Assembly (NCBI GenBank): GCA_020427905.1
Contig: JAGQNU010000035.1
Coordinates: forward strand, 1-9,048
Reading direction: 5' to 3'
DNA length: 9,048 bases
Source: Candidatus Saccharimonadota bacterium
GTDB lineage: Bacteria; Patescibacteriota; Saccharimonadia; Saccharimonadales; UBA7683
Shown here one piece after another: positions 1 to 5,127 of the stretch (position 1 is the first letter of the stretch; every line of letters starts with the position of its first letter). The position numbers and the translations under genes were made by a program. The notes beneath the pieces are model-generated. The model had not been told where the DNA came from and searched no databases. It was given only the letters and a program-made list of their open reading frames with translations.

Positions 1-511
1 CGGGCACCAAAACGAGCACACTTCTACCTTCACTAAGTGCAGCAAGGGCAAGCTCTTGATAGATGCGTGTCTTGCCTGATCCCGTGACGCCGTGGAGTAC
101 GTGTGTACCACTTGTTTTTGATATTGCCGTGAATACACGGTGCTGATCTTTGGTCAGTTTGGGAAGCTTTGATTGACTGCCAGCTTCTAAAGCAAAAGAA
201 CCTCGACGGCTTTTTTGTATGCCCGCAGGAACGATAGTCTGAAGAACAAGTGGAAGACGCGCAGCATAGTATTCAGAAATCCAGAGCGCAAGCTCCACCA
301 GATGCTCTGGCAGAGAAGCGGGGCTTTTGCCAACTGGCTTTGTAGCAAATTGCGGTTTTGTGGTCTCACCTAGAACGACCCCAAGTTTTGTTCGTGCCCC
401 AAACGGGATAATGACGATTGCACCCCGAGGTAGCTTGCTTTCACTGCTATACGTCAGGGTGTCTTCGCGACCAGATATCGAGCCAATCGGGCAAATCGTG
501 TAGTAGAACAT
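1..511 (-). CDS. priA: Primosomal protein N' (PriA helicase), N-terminal part, cut by window edge
   Basis: PriA is a 3'-to-5' superfamily 2 DNA helicase that reloads the replisome at stalled or repaired forks. The frame is open from the ATG at 509-511 to the left edge, giving 170 residues. Residues 1 to about 100 fit the 3'-DNA-binding domain, including IIPFGARTKLGVVLG at about 34-48 and ISEYYAARLPLVLQ at about 78-91. The helicase lobe begins near LTKDQHRVFTAI (119-130), followed by Walker A GVTGSGKT (141-148, Lys147) and VLVLVP at the edge. In E. coli PriA the Walker A lysine is near residue 230, so about 80 residues, matching the winged-helix domain, seem to be missing here. There is no Shine-Dalgarno; a TATACT box ends 6 bases before the ATG. 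The gene is divergent from its neighbour. The family call is firm; the rest of the gene is not visible. Confidence 0.9.
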   Translation of the reverse strand, partial: MFYYTICPIGSISGREDTLTYSSESKLPRGAIVIIPFGARTKLGVVLGETTKPQFATKPVGKSPASLPEHLVELALWISEYYAARLPLVLQTIVPAGIQKSRRGSFALEAGSQSKLPKLTKDQHRVFTAISKTSGTHVLHGVTGSGKTRIYQELALAALSEGRSVLVLVP

Positions 512-517
512 ACTACT

Positions 518-523
518 AGTATA
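518..523 (-). promoter_or_regulatory. Putative -10 box for priA (leaderless)
   Basis: On the minus strand TATACT occupies 523 down to 518, then AGTAGT, then the priA ATG at 511. Only 6 bases separate the box from the start codon, so a normal transcription start would fall at or within a base or two of the ATG. I see no convincing -35 hexamer and no extended TGn. The box lies inside the 33-base gap shared with the divergent gene. Confidence 0.55.
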
Positions 524-528
524 ACTTC

Positions 529-537
529 TGCTACACT
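529..537 (+). promoter_or_regulatory. Putative extended -10 promoter for the phosphoribosyltransferase-like gene
   Basis: TGCTACACT is an extended -10 element (TG at 529-530, TACACT at 532-537). The ATG at 545 follows after 7 bases, with no Shine-Dalgarno in between, so the mRNA is probably leaderless. No clear -35 is seen, as expected for an extended -10. The element is back to back with the priA -10 box, so polymerase binding to one promoter probably excludes the other. Confidence 0.55.
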
Positions 538-544
538 CGTAGGT

Positions 545-1198
545 ATGTATTTTGCGTCACGTACCGATGCGGGCAGGAGGTTGGCCTCGGCGCTTGCCAA
601 ATATCGCTTTGAGGACTGTGCTATAATTGCGCTATCTGATGGTGGTGTAGTAGTGGGTGCACAAATCGCTGCTGAACTTCATTGCCCGCTCATGCTCCTG
701 CTCATGGGTAATGTTATATTGCCAGGGGAGCGAGATGTGCTTGGCGTAGTGGATCAAAATGGCGGGTTTACCCACAACGATATGTATTCTGCGGGTGAGC
801 TTGAGGCTTTTGAGTCGGAGTACCACACAATGATAGAGCAACAAAAATTAGAGCAGTGGAAGGGTATCCATGCCTTGCTAGGAGACGGCGGTATACTGGA
901 TGAGTCCATTGCAGCTAACCGTACAATTTTGCTGGTGAGTGACGGTATTCAAAACGGTGTTGCGGTCTCTGCGGCACTTAATTTTCTCAAGTCGGTGCAC
1001 TACACCAAGGTGGTCACTGCAACACCACTTGCGACTGGCAAGGCAATCGATGTTATGCAGCAGGCAAGCGATGAGTCGTATGCGCTCAGCACGATGCGCG
1101 AGTCCTTCACGCCTAATCACTACTACCGAGAGGATGATACGCCGTCACACGAGGCGCTAATCGAGATTCTTAATACTGCAATCTTGCACTGGAAATAA
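545..1198 (+). CDS. Phosphoribosyltransferase-fold protein (COG1926-like) with degenerate PRPP loop
   Basis: The 217-residue protein follows the plan of predicted phosphoribosyltransferases of the COG1926 type. It opens with SRTDAGRRLASALAKY (5-20), resembling the family's R-x-x-AGRxLAxxL opening, then ALSDGGVVVGAQIAAEL (29-45), where relatives usually read ALPRGGV, and a hydrophobic strand with the PRPP-binding loop position at LVSDGIQNGVAV (130-141). Active members usually read V-D-D-G-x-A-T-G-A-T there. Here the first acidic residue is Ser and the TG is NG, so PRPP binding may be weak or lost. It ends with an H-Y-Y-x-x-F/D-like tail (NHYYREDD, 191-198). The start at 545 is supported by the family N-terminus and by the -10 box just upstream. 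Substrate and role are unknown. It could be an inactive regulatory homologue or an enzyme with altered chemistry. Confidence 0.65.
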   Translation: MYFASRTDAGRRLASALAKYRFEDCAIIALSDGGVVVGAQIAAELHCPLMLLLMGNVILPGERDVLGVVDQNGGFTHNDMYSAGELEAFESEYHTMIEQQKLEQWKGIHALLGDGGILDESIAANRTILLVSDGIQNGVAVSAALNFLKSVHYTKVVTATPLATGKAIDVMQQASDESYALSTMRESFTPNHYYREDDTPSHEALIEILNTAILHWK

Positions 1199-1229
1199 CG
1201 ATATATTGTCGAAAAAGCTACGGCGTGCA

Positions 1230-1238
1230 TGATATACT
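1230..1238 (+). promoter_or_regulatory. Putative extended -10 promoter for the winged-helix gene
   Basis: TGATATACT combines an extended -10 TG (1230-1231) with TATACT (1233-1238). An ATG begins right after it at 1239, and a second in-frame ATG lies at 1248, 9 bases after the box. Transcription normally starts about 7 bases after the -10 element, so the first ATG would probably not be in the transcript. That favours a leaderless start at 1248. There is no Shine-Dalgarno. Confidence 0.55.
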
Positions 1239-1247
1239 ATGCATACA

Positions 1248-1523
1248 ATGCTCGATACGTTTATTACTTCACGAGTGAGGCGGAAAATCATAATTGTGTA
1301 CGCAAAGTATCCAGACTTTCGTACGCATGTTCGTGGTTTGGCAAAACTGATCCGTGAAGATCCAGGTAATATTCAACGAGAACTCAAAAAACTTGAGAAG
1401 ATTGGCTTCTTGATCTCGGAGAGAAAGGGCAATAGCAAGGTGTACTATACTAATAAACACTTCGTGCTATTTAAAGAGCTCCAGAGCATGGTACTCAAGA
1501 GTCAGCGCTCTCAAGGCAAATAA
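1248..1523 (+). CDS. Small winged helix-turn-helix DNA-binding protein
   Basis: This is a 91-residue single-domain protein, predicted to be a cytoplasmic transcription regulator. Residues 1-22 (SRVRRKIIIVYAKYP) look like the first helix of an ArsR/MarR-like winged helix. Residues 28-55 (VRGLAKLIREDPGNIQRELKKLEKIGFL) form the helix-turn-helix with recognition helix NIQRELKKLEKIG. ISERKGNSKVYYTNK (56-70) is the beta wing, and a short C-terminal helix follows. No metal-binding cysteines or ligand domain are present. The start at 1248 is chosen over the in-frame ATG at 1239 because of promoter spacing; using 1239 would add only three residues. A 22-base dyad lies 8 bases after the stop, overlapping the rpsU promoter, and is a natural candidate target. 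Similar short domains are often found next to nucleotidyltransferases, but none is seen here. Confidence 0.75.
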   Translation: MLDTFITSRVRRKIIIVYAKYPDFRTHVRGLAKLIREDPGNIQRELKKLEKIGFLISERKGNSKVYYTNKHFVLFKELQSMVLKSQRSQGK

Positions 1524-1531
1524 TCTCATTT

Positions 1532-1553
1532 CACCCCTTGTAAATAAGGGGTG
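1532..1553. repeat. Perfect 8-bp inverted repeat across the rpsU promoter
   Basis: CACCCCTT (1532-1539) and AAGGGGTG (1546-1553) are perfect reverse complements around a 6-base centre, GTAAAT. It begins 8 bases after the winged-helix stop codon. The downstream bases (GCTATAG) contain no T-run, so it is a poor intrinsic terminator. It spans the proposed -35 hexamer and part of the spacer of the rpsU promoter, which is where an operator would sit. Confidence 0.7.
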
Positions 1554-1566
1554 GCTATAGTAGAAT
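1538..1566 (+). promoter_or_regulatory. Sigma-70-type promoter for the rpsU operon
   Basis: TTGTAA (1538-1543) and TAGAAT (1561-1566) are separated by exactly 17 bases. The -10 matches TATAAT at 5 of 6 positions, the -35 matches TTGACA at 4 of 6. The rpsU ATG at 1575 is 8 bases past the -10, so transcription should begin at or next to the start codon. No Shine-Dalgarno is available. Confidence 0.65.
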
Positions 1567-1574
1567 TGTCAGGT

Positions 1575-1790
1575 ATGATTCAAGTAACCAGAAAAGACAG
1601 CAAAGAAGGTGTTGAAAACCTTATCCGCCGCTTTAACCGCAAGGTTCAGTCTGCTGGCGTTATGGCAGCAGCTAAGAACAATGAGTTCTTCACCAAGCCA
1701 ATGAGTAAGCGAGACCGTCGCGATAAAGCGATTATCCGCAAAGCGCGCAAAGCTGACAAAATGAAGAAGATCCGTTTAGGGCAAAAGTAA
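1575..1790 (+). CDS. rpsU: 30S ribosomal protein S21
   Basis: Bacterial S21 is a small basic protein of the 30S platform near the anti-Shine-Dalgarno end of 16S rRNA. The 71-residue product starts MIQVTRKDSKEGVENLIRRFNRKVQ, the standard S21 opening, and ends in a very basic tail (SKRDRRDKAIIRKARKADKMKK). An in-frame GTG at 1551 would add eight residues, but it lies inside the dyad and upstream of the -10 box, so ATG 1575 is chosen. The gene opens an operon: its TAA shares one base with the next ATG (TAATG at 1788-1792). The start codon lies 8 bases after a good promoter with no Shine-Dalgarno, so translation is probably leaderless. This is notable for a protein that sits beside the Shine-Dalgarno contact site. 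Confidence 0.93.
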   Translation: MIQVTRKDSKEGVENLIRRFNRKVQSAGVMAAAKNNEFFTKPMSKRDRRDKAIIRKARKADKMKKIRLGQK

Positions 1791-2242
1791 TGCTGAAACA
1801 ACGAATCAACGATGACCTGAAGGCTGCAATGCTCTCGGGAGATTCTGCGCGAGTCGACACACTTAAGATGATTAAGACTGCCTTGCAGTATAAAGAGGTA
1901 GAGCTCGGTATCCGCGATACGGGCATCGACGATGATGAGGCAACAAAAGTCCTTGCCAAAGAGGCAAAAAAACGGCAAGAGGCAGCCGAGATGTATGGCA
2001 AAGCTGGGCGTGAGGAGCAAGCAGCGTCTGAGAAAGCGGAGTTTGATATAATCAGCGACTATCTTCCTGAGCAGATGGGTGATGATGAGCTCAAGGAGCT
2101 TGTGCGGACTGCAATTGCCAAGACTGGCGCAAGCGGTATGCAAGATATGGGCAAGGTGATCGGTGCTGTAAAAGCGGAGGCCGGCTCATCTGTTGATGGT
2201 GGACGCGTAGCGGCGCTTGTAAAGCAGGAGCTTAGTAGCTAA
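1790..2242 (+). CDS. yqeY: GatB/YqeY domain protein
   Basis: The 150-residue protein matches the YqeY family along its whole length. An N-terminal helical segment (MLKQRINDDLKAAMLSGDSARVDTLKMIKTALQYKEVE, 1-38) is followed by a charged linker and the C-terminal QxxxL domain, including DIISDYLPEQMGDDELKELV (86-105), MGKVIGAVKAEAG (120-132) and VDGGRVAALVKQEL (135-148). This C-terminal fold is shared with the tail of GatB, which helps the tRNA-dependent amidotransferase bind tRNA. The function of stand-alone YqeY is not settled. The start overlaps the rpsU stop by one base, which suggests translational coupling. rpsU-yqeY adjacency is common across bacteria and supports the call. Confidence 0.9.
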   Translation: MLKQRINDDLKAAMLSGDSARVDTLKMIKTALQYKEVELGIRDTGIDDDEATKVLAKEAKKRQEAAEMYGKAGREEQAASEKAEFDIISDYLPEQMGDDELKELVRTAIAKTGASGMQDMGKVIGAVKAEAGSSVDGGRVAALVKQELSS

Positions 2243-2793
2243 TGGTTCTCTTTTTTGGCCCAGCAGGTGCCGGTAAGAGTGTCCAGGGTCAAATACTGGC
2301 AGCGCGCCATGGCTGGCGCTGGCTTTCATCAGGACAGTTACTGCGTGATAGCAAGGATCCAGAGATCCACGAGATGATGCGTCAAGGCAAACTCGCGGTT
2401 CCCGATAAAGTCAATCAAATCATCGCAGAGGCAATTAATCGAGCCGAGTCAATCGATACTTTGATTCTCGACGGGTTTCCACGCCTACTTGAGCAGGCGC
2501 AGTGGCTAGTGGAATCTCAGGAGAAGCACTCACGGAGTATCCAGCTTGTTGTTGTTCTTGACGTACCCAAGGAGGAGGTTGTGAAGCGCCTGGCTATCCG
2601 TGGCCGTGCTGACGACACCGAGTCAGTCATTGCTGAGCGTCTAGCAATTTATGAGAGTGAGATGCAACCGATACTTGATTATCTGGTCTCTAAAGATATT
2701 AAAGTTGCACACGTTGACGGAGTTGGCACAGTCGGTGAGGTGCACGACCGCGTCGAGGCTGCATTGGTTGCGGCGGACGTAGTTTCATCATAA
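2242..2793 (+). CDS. adk: Adenylate kinase family protein (short LID form)
   Basis: Adenylate kinase interconverts ATP + AMP and 2 ADP in the cytoplasm. The 183-residue protein has the P-loop GPAGAGKS (6-13), the NMP-binding helix SSGQLLRD (29-36), DGFPR (77-81), and the LID/Arg segment IRGRADDTESVIAERL (119-134). There is no room for the long zinc-type LID insertion, so this is the short form. Two variations stand out: the usual GPPGAGKGT is GPAGAGKSV, and the usual STGDMLR has Gln in place of Asp. Another NMP substrate (CMP or UMP) cannot be excluded. The ATG overlaps the yqeY stop (TAATG), with AGGAG at 2226-2230. The following map gene recalls the secY-adk-map order of the ribosomal spc operon, here relocated beside rpsU. 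Confidence 0.85.
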   Translation: MVLFFGPAGAGKSVQGQILAARHGWRWLSSGQLLRDSKDPEIHEMMRQGKLAVPDKVNQIIAEAINRAESIDTLILDGFPRLLEQAQWLVESQEKHSRSIQLVVVLDVPKEEVVKRLAIRGRADDTESVIAERLAIYESEMQPILDYLVSKDIKVAHVDGVGTVGEVHDRVEAALVAADVVSS

Positions 2794-2802
2794 GCTAGAA
2801 CA

Positions 2803-3549
2803 ATGGTTACACGAGTTAAGACAGAACAAGAGATCGCCGACATTACCGTGTCTGGTCGTATGCTTGCGACCGTGCTTGATGAACTTGAGAAGTACGTAGA
2901 GCCCGGTATAAGTACAAAAGAGCTTGCGATGATTGCAGCCTCAGAGCTCAAAAAGCTTGGTGGTAAACCTGCATTTCTAGGTTTTGGCGGCTTCCCGGAC
3001 GTGATCTGTATTTCTCGTAATGCACAAGTCGTTCACGGACTACCGAATGACGATGTAGTTGAAGACGGAGATTTATTGAGTCTCGATTTTGGGGTTGATT
3101 ACAACGGTATGAAGACCGATGCAGCTCGTACACTCATTGTTGGCGGTAAAGGTAGTGGTGAAAAACGTAAACTCCTCAAGGGCACAAAAGAGGCGCTTGA
3201 TGCAGGTATAAACACGCTGCACGACGGTGTGCGGGTAGGAGATATTGGGGCTGCTGTAGAGAAGGTAATGGTTCGCTATGGTTTTGGCATAGTCCGCGAT
3301 TTAGTTGGGCACGGTGTTGGCCACGAGGTACACGAGGATCCTCAGATTCCGAACTACGGCATCGCTGGCACTGGCGAGGCCCTAAAAGCAGGAATGACTA
3401 TTTGTATAGAGCCAATGAGCACATTGGGCGGTGATGACGTCGTGCTTGAGAAGGATGGCTGGACTATCAGCACTAAAGACGGCTCATTATCAGCTCACTT
3501 TGAGCACACAATCCTCATCACAAAAGACAGCGCTGAGATACTCACTTAA
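2803..3549 (+). CDS. map: Type I methionine aminopeptidase
   Basis: MetAP removes the initiator methionine from nascent proteins using two divalent metals. The 248 residues cover the whole pita-bread fold with no N-terminal extension. All expected catalytic residues are visible: His78 (VVHGLP), Asp95 and Asp106 (SLDFGVDYNGMKTDAART), His170 and His177 (GHGVGHEVHEDP), Glu203 (CIEPM) and Glu234 (FEHTI). They align one residue or two off E. coli His79, Asp97, Asp108, His171, His178, Glu204 and Glu235. The gene is 9 bases after the adk stop, with no recognisable Shine-Dalgarno, so translation is probably coupled to adk. It is the last gene of the operon; no T-rich terminator follows. A weak GACAC/GTGTC dyad lies at 3574-3586. 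Confidence 0.96.
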   Translation: MVTRVKTEQEIADITVSGRMLATVLDELEKYVEPGISTKELAMIAASELKKLGGKPAFLGFGGFPDVICISRNAQVVHGLPNDDVVEDGDLLSLDFGVDYNGMKTDAARTLIVGGKGSGEKRKLLKGTKEALDAGINTLHDGVRVGDIGAAVEKVMVRYGFGIVRDLVGHGVGHEVHEDPQIPNYGIAGTGEALKAGMTICIEPMSTLGGDDVVLEKDGWTISTKDGSLSAHFEHTILITKDSAEILT

Positions 3550-3610
3550 CGAAGACCCACTAGGTACCCTCGAGACACCATGTGTCAAAATAACAGATAA
3601 AAATCACTGA

Positions 3611-3654
3611 AACTCGGAGTTAACTCCGAGTTATCTCCGATTTAACTCCGAGTT
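3611..3654. repeat. Four contiguous 11-bp dyad repeats upstream of ftsA
   Basis: Four 11-base units lie end to end: AACTCGGAGTT (3611-3621), AACTCCGAGTT (3622-3632), ATCTCCGATTT (3633-3643) and AACTCCGAGTT (3644-3654). Each unit is itself a near palindrome, AACTC-N-GAGTT. Units 1 and 2 together form a perfect 22-base palindrome. A partial further copy, AGTTAACTC, occurs at 3664-3672. The 11-base period places every unit on nearly the same face of the helix. The array is about 60 bases after map and about 60 bases before the proposed ftsA -35. An operator array for a multimeric regulator is the best reading. Alternative RNA hairpins (unit 1 pairing with unit 2, 3 or 4) are also possible. No T-run follows, so a terminator is unlikely. 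Confidence 0.9.
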
Positions 3655-3713
3655 CGATGGGCCAGTTAACTCTCTAAAAATATCTGCGCAGCGCATGTTC
3701 CAGGCAGGCATCC

Positions 3714-3743
3714 TTGCTATCCAGATAGGATAAGCGGTATACT
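3714..3743 (+). promoter_or_regulatory. Promoter for ftsA (leaderless)
   Basis: TTGCTA (3714-3719) and TATACT (3738-3743) are 18 bases apart. The ftsA ATG at 3751 comes 7 bases after the -10, so the transcript should begin at the start codon. The intervening TTTTACT has no Shine-Dalgarno. The spacer carries an inverted repeat, TATCC (3718-3722) and GGATA (3728-3732) around AGATA, overlapping the -35. Confidence 0.65.
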
Positions 3744-3750
3744 TTTTACT

Positions 3751-4998
3751 ATGCAAGAACATCAAGATCTAGCGGTGGGCATAGATGTTGGCACCACAAC
3801 TGTTCGCTGTGCTATTGGCGTGGTAAAACCCGGCGAACAGGCGGTGAGCCTGATCGGCATCGGTGAGTCTGCTAACACTGGCTTCAAAAAAGGTAGCGTG
3901 GTTAACATATCTGACGCTGCACAAGCAATTGACCAGGCTGTAGCTCATGCTGAGCGTATGTCTGGGGTGCACATATCGGGTGCAACTATTAATATCAACG
4001 GAGAGCATATTACTGGTACAGCCTCAAAAGGTACTGTGGCCATCTCCGGTGAGGAGATTATGGAGCATGATTTACTCAGGGCCGAGGATGCGGCTACGGT
4101 TCTTCAGCTCCCACAGCATCATGAGATACTCAGTGTCTTTCCGCGTAGCTATAGCGTTGATAACCAAGGCGACATCAAAGATCCACTTGGTATGAGTGGT
4201 ACACGCCTCGAGGTGGATGCACATGTGGTAACGGTTTCTGCGCCAGCGTTAAAGAACCTGGAGAAGGTGCTGGAGACCGCTCAAATCCGCGCTAATCGGC
4301 TCACGGTATCTAGCCTTGCAGCCGCGCAGGCAACTGCTACAAAGGAGCAAAAGGAACATGGTGTGGCGATCGTGGACATCGGTTCAACCACAACCAACCT
4401 TATTACAATTGAGGATGGTGACGTGCAGCAGGTGAGCGTGCTGCCGATTGGTGGCAACCACATTACAAATGACTTGGCGATTGGTCTTAAGACAGACCTG
4501 AAGGTTGCAGAGGCGGTAAAGCGACACTATAAGTATTTGGCTGAGAGTGCTAAGACTCGGCCGAAGCATATCAAGGTGGTTGTTGCACAAAAAGAGCACG
4601 TGTTTTTAACGAAAGATATCGAACTCGTAATTACTGCGCGGCTGGTAGAGATTTTTGAGGCAGTGAATAAAGAGTTGGCTAAAGTTGGACTGAATAAAAA
4701 GCTCCCTGGTGGCGTGACACTTACTGGTGGGACAGCACAACTCCCAGGTATTGAGGTTGTGGCACGCGAAGAGCTTGAGCTCTCGGCCCGTACAGCGTTC
4801 CCGGCAGAAGGGATCAGTGGCCTGAAAGAGAAGCTGGCTCGACCAGAGTATGCCGTAGTGGCCGGACTGATGCTACTCGACCAGCATAAAAATGAAGAGA
4901 CAGCATATGGCGGTAAGTGGCTTGGTGGTGGGCTTAAGCAGGGTGCCGATCAAGCAAGATCACTATTCAAGCGGGCAGTTGGCAAGCTCGGCTTTTAG
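3751..4998 (+). CDS. ftsA: Cell division protein FtsA
   Basis: FtsA is the actin-like ATPase that tethers FtsZ filaments to the inner face of the membrane and recruits later division proteins. The 415-residue protein has the phosphate-1 loop VGIDVGTTTVRCAIG (9-23), the FtsA-specific 1C/SHS2 insertion at about 80-165, phosphate-2 IVDIGSTTTNLITIEDG (207-223) and the adenosine motif GVTLTGGTAQLPG (321-333). After a Gly-rich linker it ends in an amphipathic, basic helix (QARSLFKRAVGKLGF, 401-415), the expected membrane-targeting sequence. It has its own promoter and lies 129 bases before ftsZ. The rest of the division/cell-wall cluster, such as ftsQ and mur genes, is not adjacent. It ends in TAG. 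Confidence 0.96.
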   Translation: MQEHQDLAVGIDVGTTTVRCAIGVVKPGEQAVSLIGIGESANTGFKKGSVVNISDAAQAIDQAVAHAERMSGVHISGATININGEHITGTASKGTVAISGEEIMEHDLLRAEDAATVLQLPQHHEILSVFPRSYSVDNQGDIKDPLGMSGTRLEVDAHVVTVSAPALKNLEKVLETAQIRANRLTVSSLAAAQATATKEQKEHGVAIVDIGSTTTNLITIEDGDVQQVSVLPIGGNHITNDLAIGLKTDLKVAEAVKRHYKYLAESAKTRPKHIKVVVAQKEHVFLTKDIELVITARLVEIFEAVNKELAKVGLNKKLPGGVTLTGGTAQLPGIEVVAREELELSARTAFPAEGISGLKEKLARPEYAVVAGLMLLDQHKNEETAYGGKWLGGGLKQGADQARSLFKRAVGKLGF

Positions 4999-5004
4999 CA
5001 ACTT

Positions 5005-5042
5005 GAACACAATTTTTTAAACTCTGCACACCAAATGTGTTC
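5005..5042. repeat. Inverted repeat between ftsA and ftsZ
   Basis: GAACACA (5005-5011) and TGTGTTC (5036-5042) are perfect 7-base reverse complements separated by 24 bases. A T6 run follows the left arm (5013-5018), not the right arm, so this is not a normal intrinsic terminator for ftsA. It lies upstream of the ftsZ -35. It may be an operator or chance; the arms are short. Confidence 0.4.
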
Positions 5043-5070
5043 GATTTCACCCCTGTTAAACATTAGGTAA

Positions 5071-5098
5071 TTGATTTTGCGCCTACTATCGTTATACT
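5071..5098 (+). promoter_or_regulatory. Promoter for ftsZ
   Basis: TTGATT (5071-5076) and TATACT (5093-5098) are 16 bases apart. Transcription would start near 5105, giving a leader of about 23 bases before the GTG at 5128. Unlike the ftsA promoter, this leader carries a strong G-rich Shine-Dalgarno (GGGGGAG, 5116-5122) 5 bases from the start codon. ftsZ can thus be expressed separately from, and probably above, ftsA. Confidence 0.65.
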
Positions 5099-5127
5099 AG
5101 AGTTATAAGTTAAGTGGGGGAGTCAAC

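Noticed and set aside
1551..1574. Upstream in-frame GTG start for rpsU
   Set aside because: It lies inside the dyad and upstream of the -10 box, so it would not be transcribed from that promoter. The extra residues do not match the S21 N-terminus.
1646..2143. Minus-strand open frame opposite rpsU and yqeY (165 codons)
   Set aside because: It spans two well-identified genes on the other strand, has no recognisable motif and looks like a shadow frame.
3611..3654. CRISPR-like or terminator reading of the 11-bp repeat array
   Set aside because: The units are contiguous with no spacers, and there are no cas genes. No T-run follows, so neither a CRISPR array nor an intrinsic terminator fits.
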